Shown: positions 8,600-18,157, counted from the stretch's first letter. The stretch: DNA of 64,000 bases from CAYNWT01 sp964450955 (GCA_964450955.1 CAYVFI010000008.1:1-64000), one strand, 5' to 3'. The notes: generated from the letters alone by a model not told the origin. Numbers and translations: made by a program.

Positions 8600-10277
8600 C
8601 GTTGCTCATCTCCGGTTGCTTGTCGTCAAGCGGTTGTAGTCTGTCTGCGCATTGTTTGACGATTTCGAGAATTGCTGTCTCTTCGTTGTCTTTGTACAGA
8701 TCAATCAGGTTCCTGTAGATTCGTGCGGCGGCCGCCGAGTCGCCATCCTGTTGCAGCGTGGTAGCGCGTTTGAAGTGGAGACGGACAAAATTCACAGCCA
8801 TCTCTTTGTTTGCTGCGGGCTGCAGTTCCTGCAGTAGCTCTTTGGCAATTTCGGTTAGGTAGCTGTACTGTTCTTCGCCGTCCATGATCTCAATAACGCT
8901 GGTGACCGTCTTGCGAGCCAGTTCCAGGTTGCCGTTTTCTGCAGCCTGAACCGCGCGGCTTAGCAGGCGGGTTGGTTCGTCTCCCGGAGCCTGCAACGGT
9001 TTGCGCCCTTTGGCGAACTCCCGTGCGGTAGCGTAGCGCTGAATTTTTTTCATGTGTGGAGCGATCTTCTCTGACCATTCGTCTGCATTCTGATCGAGCA
9101 GTGGTTGGAAGTAATCGTCGCGGGCGCGCAGCCAGCCGTTGCCGGGTTTGGCGGACAGTAATTCAACGCCTTCGTTAAAGCGTTCCTGTGCGGACAGTCC
9201 GCTGTTTGGTCGAACAAAATAAAACCCGCCGGCAATCAGCAGTCCCAGCAAGCCGATAAGCACCCATGTATTGTTTAGTACGCGACTGAACGCCGTCTCC
9301 CGGTTCTCGCGTTCCAGTTCAATGCGCATCATGTCGCGCATCAGTGTGGCGCCGCCGGGGCCGACTTCTTCGTCTTCTTTGCTGCTGGGCACCAGCGTGG
9401 CTTCTGTATCCACCGGTGCGCCGACGACCTGGGTGACACCAGCGTTGGCTTTGTAGTCTTCGCGTTTCTCAACGACCTCCAACGCCTTCAGCAAAACAAA
9501 TGCATCCGGGTATCGCTGTTCCGGATCTTTCTCCATCAGCCGGATGACGATGTCTTCCAACTGCCGGGGGATGCCGGGCGAATATCGAGACGGCAGATCA
9601 AACTGTCCGTAAATGTGTTTGTGTGTGATGTCGGTCGCGGTGTTTCCCGTGAACGGAGGCCGCCCGGTCAGCATCACATACATCACCGCGCCCAGTGAAT
9701 ACAGGTCGCTGCGTTTGGTGGTTCGTTTGCCGGCCGCCTGTTCCGGCGACATGTATTCGGCGGTGCCAATAATACCGCCGGTTTTTGTGAGCCGGGTGCT
9801 GGCGAATACGTGGGCGACGCCGAAGTCAGTTAGCTTGACCACTTCGTCCGTGCGGATCATCAGGTTCGATGGCTTGAGGTCCCTGTGAATCACACCCGCG
9901 TTGTGTGCGGCTTTGAGGGCCGAACAAATCTGGACGCTGATGTCGATGACTTCACGCCACTTGAGTTTCCGCTGCCTGCTCAGTCGTGCGGTTAGCGTTT
10001 CGCCTTCGACATACTCCATAGACAGGTAATAGGTTCCGTCGTCAGTCTTGCCGCTTTCAAAGAACTCAACAATGTTACCGTTTTTGACCTTCTTCATGGC
10101 TTCGATTTCGCGTTCGAAGCGAAGCACAAAACCGGCTTCTCTGGCCAGTGACGCGGGGAGAACCTTAACGGCAACCTCGTCGTTGGTTTCCTCATGATGG
10201 GCCCGGTACACGGTTCCCATACCACCGGCGCCAATCTTCTTGTCGATGATGTACGGGCCGACTTTTTCGGGATTCAT
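8589..10277 (-). CDS. Membrane Ser/Thr protein kinase (PknB type)
   Basis: Hanks-type signalling kinase with a single membrane anchor. The 562 residues hold a complete kinase domain at about 8-270: glycine loop GAGGMG (17-22), Lys38 in AVKVL, catalytic HRDLKPSN with Asp133, and DFG at 151-153, followed by SPEQ in place of APE. A linker rich in acidic residues leads to a transmembrane helix at about 338-355. A helical C-terminal part with TPR-like spacing follows (RARDDYFQPLLDQ onwards). No PASTA domain is present. It overlaps apt by 11 nt and so heads that operon. The catalytic residues are intact; ligand and targets are unknown. Confidence 0.94.
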   Translation of the reverse strand: MNPEKVGPYIIDKKIGAGGMGTVYRAHHEETNDEVAVKVLPASLAREAGFVLRFEREIEAMKKVKNGNIVEFFESGKTDDGTYYLSMEYVEGETLTARLSRQRKLKWREVIDISVQICSALKAAHNAGVIHRDLKPSNLMIRTDEVVKLTDFGVAHVFASTRLTKTGGIIGTAEYMSPEQAAGKRTTKRSDLYSLGAVMYVMLTGRPPFTGNTATDITHKHIYGQFDLPSRYSPGIPRQLEDIVIRLMEKDPEQRYPDAFVLLKALEVVEKREDYKANAGVTQVVGAPVDTEATLVPSSKEDEEVGPGGATLMRDMMRIELERENRETAFSRVLNNTWVLIGLLGLLIAGGFYFVRPNSGLSAQERFNEGVELLSAKPGNGWLRARDDYFQPLLDQNADEWSEKIAPHMKKIQRYATAREFAKGRKPLQAPGDEPTRLLSRAVQAAENGNLELARKTVTSVIEIMDGEEQYSYLTEIAKELLQELQPAANKEMAVNFVRLHFKRATTLQQDGDSAAAARIYRNLIDLYKDNEETAILEIVKQCADRLQPLDDKQPEMSNDEP

Positions 10278-10349
10278 GAGACTCTTCAGAAGCAGTATCC
10301 GGGCTGCTTTTATTTTAGCTGACTACCCGGCGCGTGTCGCGTCGAGTCT

Positions 10350-12641
10350 TCATGCAGACGCTTTTTGCGCTCGACGTCCGTAGACCCAACGCAGCAGCAC
10401 GGGCAGCATTACCAGGTCTCCAACCAGCCCGCCCACCATCGAAAGGCTAAGCAAAACGCCGAAGTAGACCAGCGGAATAAATTCCGACAGGGTCAGCACA
10501 AGGAACCCCGCAATCAGCGCGACGTGAGCAAACACCAGCGCTCGCCCGACACTTTGGTGTGTCACGCGGATAGCGGAATCGACGCTTTGCGTTTTTGCAG
10601 CTCGGTGAAACGCGCTGATGTAGTGGATTGTGGAATCGACGGTTAGTCCCATCGACACACTGGCGATCATGGCAGTGCCGATATTTACCGGTGTTCCAAT
10701 CCAGCCCATCATCCCAATGACCAACACAATCGGGAAGACATTAGGAACCAGGGACAGCAGGCCCAACGTGACGCTGCGGAACGCCAGCATCATCATCAGG
10801 CTGATACCCAACGCGGCCCACGCGAAGCTGACCAGTTGATCGCCCAGCAGACTTTGGATCACAAACGTCAGCAAAACAAACATGCCGGTGGCTGTTGGCG
10901 GTTCTGACCTGGTGTCCGAAGAAGTGAACTTTGCTTCGGTCATTTCCTGAACGCGTTGAATGATTGCCAGTTTCTCTTCTGATCGCTGCTGTTCACGGGA
11001 CCGCAGCACGATCCGCATGCGGCCATCGTCCGAACTATAGAGACTCGGTACAAACTCGTTTTGCAGTCGCGCCAGATACTTCATGCGACTTTCCATGTCG
11101 GTGAGGTCGAGACGGAACTGGCCGATTCCAAAGTTAATCTTCGGAATCAGATCCAACCCATCTGTAATTCCGCCGACCTTCAGAGCCGGTTCACCGTTCT
11201 CATCCTTAAGTTCTTTCAATCGCGCACTGAATGAACGCACTCGGTCCAGGAATTCATCGTCCAGTTCTTCTATTGGTGGAGCAGGGAAGTTCACTTCCCA
11301 AATTCCGGCTCCCCCGAGTTCAGTTTCAAAGAACTCAAGTGATTGCACGATATCGCTGGACTTGCGGAAGTTCTTACTGAAGTCTGTTTCCAGTCGCAGT
11401 TTGAAGAGCCCCGGCAACGTCGCGGCCATTAACAGCACTCCGGTTAACAGCAGCAGCAAAGGGCGAGATTCAATGGCTGATGAAATTCGCAGCAGGATGC
11501 GTGACAGCATTTCTTCAGCGGGAACCTGACGCGGAACCGCCACGCGGCGACCAATCAGCATGCCGCCCGGCAGTAGTAACGCCAGCACGCCAAAAGCAAC
11601 CATGGCCGCAAGGCCCATCATCAGCCCGAAGCTACTGACGGGTGTGATTTCGCTGGACAGCAGTGCCATGAAACCAACGGCCGTCGTCGCACATGTCCAG
11701 AACACCGGAGCAGCCAAATCGCGCAGGGTGCGTTTCATGGCCTCTTCTGGTTCCAGCGAAGCACGCATCTCACGGTAATGGATTGTTACGTGAGTCGAAG
11801 TCGCGATGACGATAATTGTGACCATCGAATTCAGCATCGAACTGACCATGCTAAGTCGCAGCTGCGATACGACCAGCAACGCTTCGGTGCAGATAATTGT
11901 GGCCAGCACCGCGACGATCGGTAGCACGACCCAGCGCAGGTTGCGAAACATGACGTAAATCACCACGCTGAGGATGACCAGTGAGACGACGAACAGCATC
12001 GAACCGTCTTTTTGCACGATGCGAAACATGTCGTGCACCTGGATTGGTTCTCCCACGACAAACGCCGGTGGGTCGTGCGATTGGGCGGCATTTCGGATTG
12101 CGGCAATGGTGGTTCCGCGCGGAACCGGTGTGTCGTCTTCGGGCTTCAGTCTTAAGACGATTGAAGTCGTTTGCCTGTCTTCACTAAGAAGTACGTTCTC
12201 CACAAGCTTGATCACGGCATCCTGCTTGAACCGAAATCGCAGTGCTTCGGCCAGATGTTGCGTGCTGTCTTTGTTGACACCGGGGATGTTGCTTAGCTTC
12301 TCAGCGAATTCAACAATCCGTTTTGACGCGGCGGGGCTAAGCATGGCTCGGGCGGAGTCCTGTGATTCTGCCTCGTCGGCCGATTTGCTGAACAGGCCGG
12401 GTTCCCTCCAGGCGACGATTGCGAACTCGTCGCCACCGAATCGATCCTTGCTGGCGAGGAACTTCTTCAGCCGCTGGTCACTTTGACTGAACATCGATTG
12501 GATGTTTTGATCAAACGACAGCCTTCTCGCGATTGGGTAGGCGAAGGCCGGGATGACGATGACGAACAGGAGCCAGATACGGCGATATCGCGACAGCGAA
12601 TCGACCGCCCTCCCGATGAGTTCTCGCCCCCATTGTTCCAT
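10350..12641 (-). CDS. MMPL/RND-superfamily exporter (COG1033-like)
   Basis: Large polytopic transporter of about 763 residues. It has two repeats, each with a hydrophobic anchor, an extracytoplasmic domain and a cluster of five helices. The first cluster runs from about SMLFVVSLVILSVVIYVMF to FGVLALLLPGGML and the second from AWAALGISLMMMLAF to the C-terminus. This is the MMPL arrangement, used elsewhere for lipids, hopanoids or small molecules. The upstream TTG at 12677 is the longest start; the ATG at 12641 was preferred, but neither has a clear ribosome-binding site. No partner gene is adjacent, so the substrate is not inferable. Confidence 0.87.
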   Translation of the reverse strand: MEQWGRELIGRAVDSLSRYRRIWLLFVIVIPAFAYPIARRLSFDQNIQSMFSQSDQRLKKFLASKDRFGGDEFAIVAWREPGLFSKSADEAESQDSARAMLSPAASKRIVEFAEKLSNIPGVNKDSTQHLAEALRFRFKQDAVIKLVENVLLSEDRQTTSIVLRLKPEDDTPVPRGTTIAAIRNAAQSHDPPAFVVGEPIQVHDMFRIVQKDGSMLFVVSLVILSVVIYVMFRNLRWVVLPIVAVLATIICTEALLVVSQLRLSMVSSMLNSMVTIIVIATSTHVTIHYREMRASLEPEEAMKRTLRDLAAPVFWTCATTAVGFMALLSSEITPVSSFGLMMGLAAMVAFGVLALLLPGGMLIGRRVAVPRQVPAEEMLSRILLRISSAIESRPLLLLLTGVLLMAATLPGLFKLRLETDFSKNFRKSSDIVQSLEFFETELGGAGIWEVNFPAPPIEELDDEFLDRVRSFSARLKELKDENGEPALKVGGITDGLDLIPKINFGIGQFRLDLTDMESRMKYLARLQNEFVPSLYSSDDGRMRIVLRSREQQRSEEKLAIIQRVQEMTEAKFTSSDTRSEPPTATGMFVLLTFVIQSLLGDQLVSFAWAALGISLMMMLAFRSVTLGLLSLVPNVFPIVLVIGMMGWIGTPVNIGTAMIASVSMGLTVDSTIHYISAFHRAAKTQSVDSAIRVTHQSVGRALVFAHVALIAGFLVLTLSEFIPLVYFGVLLSLSMVGGLVGDLVMLPVLLRWVYGRRAQKASA

Positions 12642-12940
12642 ACCCGGCCACGCTCTTTGGTCCCGATTGTTTTTCAAACGCCCTCTTCGGCGGGATCCGA
12701 CCCGGTTGGCGCAGACCGGAAAAGTAACACAGCGTACCGCTTGCCGCGATGCCTGGCCGTTTCAATCCTCACATTCGGAACTCACCGCACCCTGGGACCC
12801 TGCGGCTTGGGGCTTTTTGGCAACAAGCCGTCAAAGATTCCCGTCGCGATGATCAGACGCAACCTATGTTTTGCACGAACCCCAGTAGATGACACCGGCT
12901 CGCGAATTTAGTGCGTCGGTCCCCCCAAAGGAACAAGACA

Positions 12941-14254
12941 ATGGCTCCGGTCAAACCGCCCTCATCACGAGGCACATCACAAAACGACTTTGAAGCATTG
13001 AAGACGCACATCCACGGCAAGCTTGTCGAAAAGCTTGACCTGACACGTCTTTCCGATCTCGAAGGTGACTCACTTCGTCGCGAGATTCGTCTGGTTGTTG
13101 AGCACCTGTGTGATACCGAGAACCCACTTCTGAACCGATCAGAACGTGAACGTCTTATTGAAGAGGTTCTGGACGAAACATTTGGTTTCGGCCCGCTGGA
13201 GATTCTTCTTAAAGAAGAAGGCGTGGCCGATATCATGATTAACGGCCCCAAGAATGTGTTTCTTGAAAAGGGCGGTCGGGTGATCAAGTCGCCGGTAACG
13301 TTCCGCGACAACGAACACCTGATGCAGATTCTGGACAGAATCGTGTCGAAGGTTGGTCGTCGAATTGACGAAACGTCTCCGATGTGTGACGCACGCCTGC
13401 CGGATGGTTCTCGTGTCAACGCAATTATCCCGCCGCTGGCCTTGGATGGTCCATCACTGACCATTCGACGTTTTGGTTCGAACCCGCTGACTTTGGAAGA
13501 CCTCCTGAAGTTTGGCGCATTCACGCCTGAGATGGTTATGTTTCTTGAAGGAGCCATGAAGGCTCGACTGAACATCATCATTAGCGGTGGTACTGGTTCT
13601 GGTAAAACGACACTGCTGAACACGCTTTCCAGCTTTATTCAGCAGGACCACCGAATTATCACGATTGAAGACGCGGCTGAACTGCAGCTGCAGCAGGATC
13701 ACGTGCTGCGACTCGAAACACGCCCGCCAAACATTGAAGGTAAGGGTCGTGTGACAGCGACTGACCTTGTGAAGAACGCCCTGCGTATGCGTCCTGACCG
13801 AATCATCATCGGTGAGTGTCGTGGTGCTGAAACGCTGGACATGCTTCAGGCGATGAATACGGGTCACGAAGGTTCAATGACCACAGTTCACGCGAACAAC
13901 CCGCGTGACGCGATCGCTCGTATTGAAACGATGATCAATATGTCTGGTGTTGAACTGCCATTGAAGGCCATTCGTCAGCAGATTGCATCTGCGGTCGACG
14001 TCATCATTCAGGCCAGCCGACTTCAGGGTGGCCCACGTAAGACGACTTACATCACTGAAGTTGTCGGCCTTGAGCAGGAAACGCTCATTATGCAGGACAT
14101 CTTCCGGTTCCAAAACGATGGCATTGATGAAGACGGCCGAGCCTTCGGTCACTTCGAGAGCACCGGTGTTCGCCCATCATTCATGCAAAAACTGGAAGCT
14201 GCCGGCGTACGCCTTCCAGGCAACCTGTTCGCGCAACGAGCACTTGGTCGCTAG
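12941..14254 (+). CDS. cpaF: Type II/IV secretion ATPase CpaF/TadA (Tad pilus motor)
   Basis: Hexameric secretion ATPase that powers Tad (Flp) pilus assembly or a related type II secretion process. The 437 residues contain the CpaF N-terminal domain (FGFGPLEILL and ADIMINGP), the Walker A motif GGTGSGKT at residues 216-223, an Asp box (ITIEDAAELQL), the Walker B-like region PDRIIIGECRG and a His box (GSMTTVHANNPRDA). The start at 12941 follows AAAGGAA at good spacing; an in-frame ATG 30 nt upstream lacks this. It heads a plus-strand operon with tadB and tadC. CpaE, CpaB, the secretin and a Flp pilin are absent here. Confidence 0.95.
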   Translation: MAPVKPPSSRGTSQNDFEALKTHIHGKLVEKLDLTRLSDLEGDSLRREIRLVVEHLCDTENPLLNRSERERLIEEVLDETFGFGPLEILLKEEGVADIMINGPKNVFLEKGGRVIKSPVTFRDNEHLMQILDRIVSKVGRRIDETSPMCDARLPDGSRVNAIIPPLALDGPSLTIRRFGSNPLTLEDLLKFGAFTPEMVMFLEGAMKARLNIIISGGTGSGKTTLLNTLSSFIQQDHRIITIEDAAELQLQQDHVLRLETRPPNIEGKGRVTATDLVKNALRMRPDRIIIGECRGAETLDMLQAMNTGHEGSMTTVHANNPRDAIARIETMINMSGVELPLKAIRQQIASAVDVIIQASRLQGGPRKTTYITEVVGLEQETLIMQDIFRFQNDGIDEDGRAFGHFESTGVRPSFMQKLEAAGVRLPGNLFAQRALGR

Positions 14255-14313
14255 TCCGTCCCCACATCGTCGCTCATGCGACGACCCGGATGAATTCAAG
14301 TAAGAGAACTATC

Positions 14314-15288
14314 ATGGATCCAGTATTCCTAATCAGCGGAGCCGTTTTCCTCGGCGTCGTTGCGCTTGTCGGTGCAGTGGCCTTCATCATGAAGGACATG
14401 AGTGGCTCCAGGGCAGAGAGCCGGCTTGCTGTGATGACCGGACAAAAGTCGGCATCAGGGGCAGCGTCAAGTGTCTTGAAAGCTGAAATGATTAAAAGCG
14501 GCACGGCCTCCGGCTTGTCGGCTATCGCAGGCAAAGTGGCCGCTCGGTTTGGTAGTTTGCCGGCGCTGTTTCGTCAGGCGGATGCTCCACTGCGTATCGA
14601 CACATTCTTCGGAATTTGTATTGGCGTGGGAATCCTGTGCCTTGCGTTCTCGATGATTCTGCGTGCTCCGTTCGCCATGCACCCGGTCGCTTTCGTGTTG
14701 GGAGCGATGTTGCCGTGGGGATGGTTGCTGTTCCGACGCAAACGCCGGATGTCTCGGTTTGAAGCTCAATTGCCGGACGCACTTGAACTTATTGGTCGAG
14801 CTTTGCGATCAGGTCACAGTCTGGCTTCTGGTCTAAACGTTGTGTGCGATGAGATGCCTGACCCGATTGCGGCCGAGTTCTCAATGGCATTTGAAGAACA
14901 GAACCTTGGTATTCCAATTGAGCGTGCTTTGAAGAACATGCTGAACCGTGTTCCGAACCTTGACCTGAAGTTCTTCGTGACTGCTGTTGCGATTCAACGT
15001 CAGTCGGGTGGTGACCTTGCAGAGATTCTGGACAAGATTGGTCACATTATTCGCGAACGGTTCCAGATTCTTGGACAGGTGAAAGCTCTGACTGGTGAAG
15101 GTCGTATGTCTGGAATCGTGCTGATGGCCTTGCCGATCGCGCTGTTCTTTGCCGTGTACTATCTGAACCCTGATTACATGATGCTGCTGTTCACCGATCC
15201 GCTGGGCCGCGAAATGATTCTTTACGCGTTCATTCTGCAGATCATTGGAGCGTTCGTGATTAAGAAGATTATCGATATTAAAGTCTAG
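14314..15288 (+). CDS. tadB: Tad pilus inner-membrane platform protein TadB
   Basis: Polytopic inner-membrane component with a type II secretion F (GspF-like) domain, working with CpaF and TadC. About 324 residues: an N-terminal helix (VFLISGAVFLGVVALVGAVAF), two central helices after a linker (TFFGICIGVGILCLAFSMIL and AFVLGAMLPWGWLLF), the cytoplasmic F domain (QLPDALELIGRALRSGHSL, VPNLDLKFFVTAVAIQRQSGGDLAEIL) and two C-terminal helices. The ATG at 14314 follows AAGAGAA; an in-frame ATG lies 24 nt upstream. It starts 59 nt after cpaF. Confidence 0.93.
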   Translation: MDPVFLISGAVFLGVVALVGAVAFIMKDMSGSRAESRLAVMTGQKSASGAASSVLKAEMIKSGTASGLSAIAGKVAARFGSLPALFRQADAPLRIDTFFGICIGVGILCLAFSMILRAPFAMHPVAFVLGAMLPWGWLLFRRKRRMSRFEAQLPDALELIGRALRSGHSLASGLNVVCDEMPDPIAAEFSMAFEEQNLGIPIERALKNMLNRVPNLDLKFFVTAVAIQRQSGGDLAEILDKIGHIIRERFQILGQVKALTGEGRMSGIVLMALPIALFFAVYYLNPDYMMLLFTDPLGREMILYAFILQIIGAFVIKKIIDIKV

Positions 15289-15394
15289 CCGTTTCCAAAG
15301 GTCTGCGGTGTTACCGCCGGCGGCGTGAACGACAGCGTTTCTGACTTAGAGAAGAAGACAACCCGACGCATCTCGATAAGAGATCGGATAAACC

Positions 15395-16339
15395 ATGAAC
15401 GAAGAAATTATCATCATGATCGCCGCCTTTGGCGGGATCACGTGTACCATCATCGCTCTTGCCAACATGTTCGGTAAGAAGACGAGTCGTGCTTCGGAAC
15501 GGCTTCGTGAGTTTCACGATCCTTCAGTCCGCAGTGGCGGCGGCAGTGTGTTGGGCGGCGATGACAAAGGCGCCGTCGGCAACCTAATGGACAAGGCGGC
15601 TCCAAAGCTTTCAAAGGCTCTTGAGTCAACCAGTGAGCTTGAGCAGGATGCTTTGAAGGTTCGGCTGGCGAACGCTGGTTTTAGCCAAACCAACGCTTCA
15701 CAGGTGTTTCTGACCATTAAGCTTGGTCTGTTGATACTCGGCGGAATATTTGGCCTGACTTATGGTGCCGCCAGCTACGGCATGACCAGGGGTAGCATCG
15801 GAGCGTTGTTTGTGGGTGCTGGGTTTGGGTTCTACTTGCCTGAGGGAATCCTGAGTCTCATGAAGTGGTCTCGTCAGGGGAAGATCTTCCTGCAGATGCC
15901 GGACGCTTTGGACCTACTGGTTGTCTGTGTCGAAGCTGGCCTTGGTTTGGATGCCGGGATGCGACGCGTTGCAGATGAACTAAACGATGGTGCTCCGGAA
16001 GTGTGCAGCGAATTGCACACGGCCAACATGCAACTACAAATGGGTAAGCCCCGACGTGAAGTGCTTCGTGACCTTGGTGTTCGCACCGGAGTCGATGACA
16101 TGCGAGCGTTGGCGGCCATTCTGATTCAGGCCGACAAGTTCGGTTCGTCCATCGCGAGTGCTCTGCGAGTCCAGTCGGATTCGATGCGAGTGAAGCGTCG
16201 CCAGATTGCTGAAGAAAAAGCAGCGAAGACTGCGGTTCAGATGATTTTTCCTCTGGTCCTGTTCATCTTTCCGGGCATCTTCGTGGTGCTTGTGGGGCCT
16301 GCCGCGATTCAAATGGTGAACAACTTCCTGACACTTTGA
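15395..16339 (+). CDS. tadC: Tad pilus inner-membrane platform protein TadC
   Basis: Second GspF-like platform protein, paralogous to TadB. The 314 residues have an N-terminal helix (IIIMIAAFGGITCTIIALANM), a paired hydrophobic region around GLLILGGIFGLTYGAASYG, the F domain (QMPDALDLLVVCVEAGLGLDAGMRRV and GVDDMRALAAILIQADKFGSSIASALRV) and a C-terminal helix (MIFPLVLFIFPGIFVVLVGPAAIQM). It follows tadB after 106 nt and is the last gene before a strong terminator. Together with CpaF it forms the minimal motor and platform; pilins must be encoded elsewhere. Confidence 0.93.
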   Translation: MNEEIIIMIAAFGGITCTIIALANMFGKKTSRASERLREFHDPSVRSGGGSVLGGDDKGAVGNLMDKAAPKLSKALESTSELEQDALKVRLANAGFSQTNASQVFLTIKLGLLILGGIFGLTYGAASYGMTRGSIGALFVGAGFGFYLPEGILSLMKWSRQGKIFLQMPDALDLLVVCVEAGLGLDAGMRRVADELNDGAPEVCSELHTANMQLQMGKPRREVLRDLGVRTGVDDMRALAAILIQADKFGSSIASALRVQSDSMRVKRRQIAEEKAAKTAVQMIFPLVLFIFPGIFVVLVGPAAIQMVNNFLTL

Positions 16340-16414
16340 TTGCCAGGGCGTCAGGATACGGATTCGAGTCGGGTTTCGAGTCGATCTGTGACAAGTCGGT
16401 TCAATAAAAAGAAC

Positions 16415-16446
16415 GGGGGAGACTGCCTTGGCAGTTTCCCCCTTTT
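16415..16446 (+). terminator. Rho-independent terminator after tadC
   Basis: A 13-bp stem (GGGGGAGACTGCC paired with GGCAGTTTCCCCC, one G-U pair) with a TT loop is followed by four T residues. It lies 75 nt after the tadC stop codon and closes the cpaF-tadB-tadC operon. Confidence 0.8.
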
Positions 16447-16513
16447 GCTTTGCTGGCTGACGCAGCGGGTTACCGTGTGAATCGCAACACCACCGCGCGC
16501 CTGACAATAACCG

Positions 16514-16798
16514 CTACGTGAGAACCTCAAACTTATCGTCGTCGAACCAACGCACGCCGGAGATGAACGAACCGTCTTCATCTTCAGAAAAGTCTGCGAC
16601 AAACGTTTTGTCGCGATAACGAATTCCGGTCAGTTCGTCGTACTTCTCCAGCAGACCGGCAACCAATTCGATAAACGCGTCGGCGCTTTCGTCTTCATAT
16701 GGTTCGTCTTCGCCGACCCCGGCGGCCTCAACCGCTGTCATGCATTTGTCCGCAGCGGCTTTGAACAGCTGCTTTTCTTCTTCAGTCAGTACTTGCAC
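16514..16798 (-). CDS. Small acidic protein, unknown
   Basis: A 94-residue acidic soluble protein with no signal peptide or membrane segment and no recognised family. The sequence has a helical first half (EEEKQLFKAAADKCMTAVEA) and a C-terminal half with aromatic/acidic alternation (GVRWFDDDKFEV), suggesting a small alpha/beta fold. The start is GTG at 16798 behind GAGAC. It is flanked on both sides by terminators, so it is probably transcribed alone. Confidence 0.65.
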   Translation of the reverse strand: MQVLTEEEKQLFKAAADKCMTAVEAAGVGEDEPYEDESADAFIELVAGLLEKYDELTGIRYRDKTFVADFSEDEDGSFISGVRWFDDDKFEVLT

Positions 16799-16831
16799 TT
16801 CTGTCTCGATAATCTGTCGTTCAGAAAAATG

Positions 16832-16861
16832 AAAAGCCCGGCCTTTGTGGACCGGGCTTTT
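16832..16861 (-). terminator. Rho-independent terminator of the PH-like membrane gene
   Basis: Stem AAAAGCCCGG pairs with CCGGGCTTTT around a 10-nt loop, and the minus-strand arm ends in four T residues. It sits 23 nt beyond the stop codon of the minus-strand gene starting at 17751. The flanking A and T runs could let it work in both directions. Confidence 0.75.
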
Positions 16862-16884
16862 GCGTTGAAGCTTAAAGCGGCAGG

Positions 16885-17751
16885 TTACGAGGGGCTTTGC
16901 TCTCGAACCTGAACCTGCAAGGCGCCCAGCATCCGCGTAATCTGAGTCTCCTTGCGATTAATGAAGAACACGTTCTCCAGCACGATTGCTTTGCGTTCTG
17001 AACTGGCGTGGACGATGAGTCGTCCTGATCGCAGCAGCAGATATTCGAAGACATCGTTGATCTCTTTGTTGATCCGCAGGTTAGGAGCTGAGAATCGTTC
17101 CAGGTCGCTTAGTACACCGTGGTGGTGCAGGAGTTCGTTCGGGCGGACTTCCCAGTAGTCGAACCTGGCCGAGATCGCGACGCCGATGTACAGGCAAATC
17201 ATGATCAAGGCAAACATGAAGTAAAACGTGGGGTTGCCGAAAGGCTGGATACTGTTAATGAAGCCGGTGACTCCGGGCAGCATGTTCGGATTCAGTCGGA
17301 ACACCATCCAAAGGATGACGCCCACCGCAACGACAAAGAAGAAGAGCGTCAGCGATGTGGTTCTGGGGAAGTCAAACGAGATCACGACCAGGTTGATGGC
17401 CAGAACCAGCAGAAAGAGACGTCCAACGACATGGCCGAAGTGTGATCCGGCATACTTGTCTTCTTCGTCTGCGGACGCTGCCGTTTCTTCAGTGTCGGCG
17501 CCATCTGTGCCGTCTGCAGCATCGGCGGCAACTTCCGTTGCCGAGTCATTTGCTGTCATGGCTTCTTCCGGGCCGTCTTTTGCTCCGCTTAACCAAACGC
17601 ACAGACCGCAAATGATCGATGCAATCAGCGTTGGGTAAAGGAAAACAATTTTCGGGTACGACACAAGAATGACCGATTGTTCTTCCTGCGCTGCTGCCTC
17701 CGGCTTTGGTTCGGGTGGCTTTTCAGTGCCGTTGGTGGTCTCGTCGGTCAT
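16885..17751 (-). CDS. Polytopic membrane protein with C-terminal bacterial PH-like domain
   Basis: 288 residues. One hydrophobic segment (FLYPTLIASIICGLCVWL) is followed by a loop rich in Ala, Asp, Glu and Thr at about 57-100. Three further helices follow (VVGRLFLLVLAINLVVISF, TLFFFVVAVGVILWMVF, FYFMFALIMICLYIGVAISA), then a soluble end beginning YWEVRPNELLHHHGVLSDLERF. This last part resembles a bacterial PH (DUF304/YdbT-like) domain. The role is unknown; bPH membrane proteins are often tied to envelope functions. It is transcribed alone, with a terminator after it. Confidence 0.75.
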   Translation of the reverse strand: MTDETTNGTEKPPEPKPEAAAQEEQSVILVSYPKIVFLYPTLIASIICGLCVWLSGAKDGPEEAMTANDSATEVAADAADGTDGADTEETAASADEEDKYAGSHFGHVVGRLFLLVLAINLVVISFDFPRTTSLTLFFFVVAVGVILWMVFRLNPNMLPGVTGFINSIQPFGNPTFYFMFALIMICLYIGVAISARFDYWEVRPNELLHHHGVLSDLERFSAPNLRINKEINDVFEYLLLRSGRLIVHASSERKAIVLENVFFINRKETQITRMLGALQVQVREQSPS

Positions 17752-17962
17752 TCCGAAGTGTCCTCGTCGCAGAAAGTTGCCTATCGATAGCTGCCGAACC
17801 GAAGGTCCGAGGTGTCAAGCTTATCGCGGGGGAGTTCCAGACTGCAAACGTACAGCGAAGGTTCATGGTTCAAAGGAAAATCCCGGGATACCAGGCCTGC
17901 CGAGGTCTTCGTAAACTAAGCCAAATGATTGGCTGGAAGTTGCAAGAATCGGCGGAACGAAC

Positions 17963-18157
17963 GTGAGTGTCAGCGACATCCTGTTACTGCTGTCCTGTAC
18001 GGTTGGACTTGCCTGGAAGGTGCGTTCAATGGTCATGCAACACCGTGCCGCGGCTCGGAAGCGGTTGGATGTGCACGGTGAACGGTGGGGAATCCGCAAA
18101 GGTGGTCTCTTCGCCGACGTGGACGATGACGACGAAGATGAGGCTTTGTGGGAGTGA
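17963..18157 (+). CDS. Possible 64-residue membrane protein upstream of dnaE
   Basis: A short frame starting at GTG 17963, behind a GGCGGA-like ribosome site. It encodes an N-terminal hydrophobic stretch (DILLLLSCTVGLAWKV), a basic middle (RAAARKRLDVHGERWGIRK) and a strongly acidic end (DVDDDDEDEALWE). The hydrophobic-basic-acidic layout argues for a real single-pass protein, and dnaE begins 75 nt later on the same strand. No family was recognised, and the frame may be spurious. Confidence 0.45.
   Translation: MSVSDILLLLSCTVGLAWKVRSMVMQHRAAARKRLDVHGERWGIRKGGLFADVDDDDEDEALWE

Noticed and set aside
10278..10349. Short hairpin with T run between the kinase and MMPL genes
   Set aside because: AGCAG/CTGCT stem of 5 bp is too weak, and the T run is on the strand opposite to both genes.
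12853..13623. 256-codon frame on the minus strand opposite cpaF
   Set aside because: It is the mirror of a confidently coding gene; the composition (Ser/Arg/Pro-rich, no domain) is typical of antisense shadow frames.
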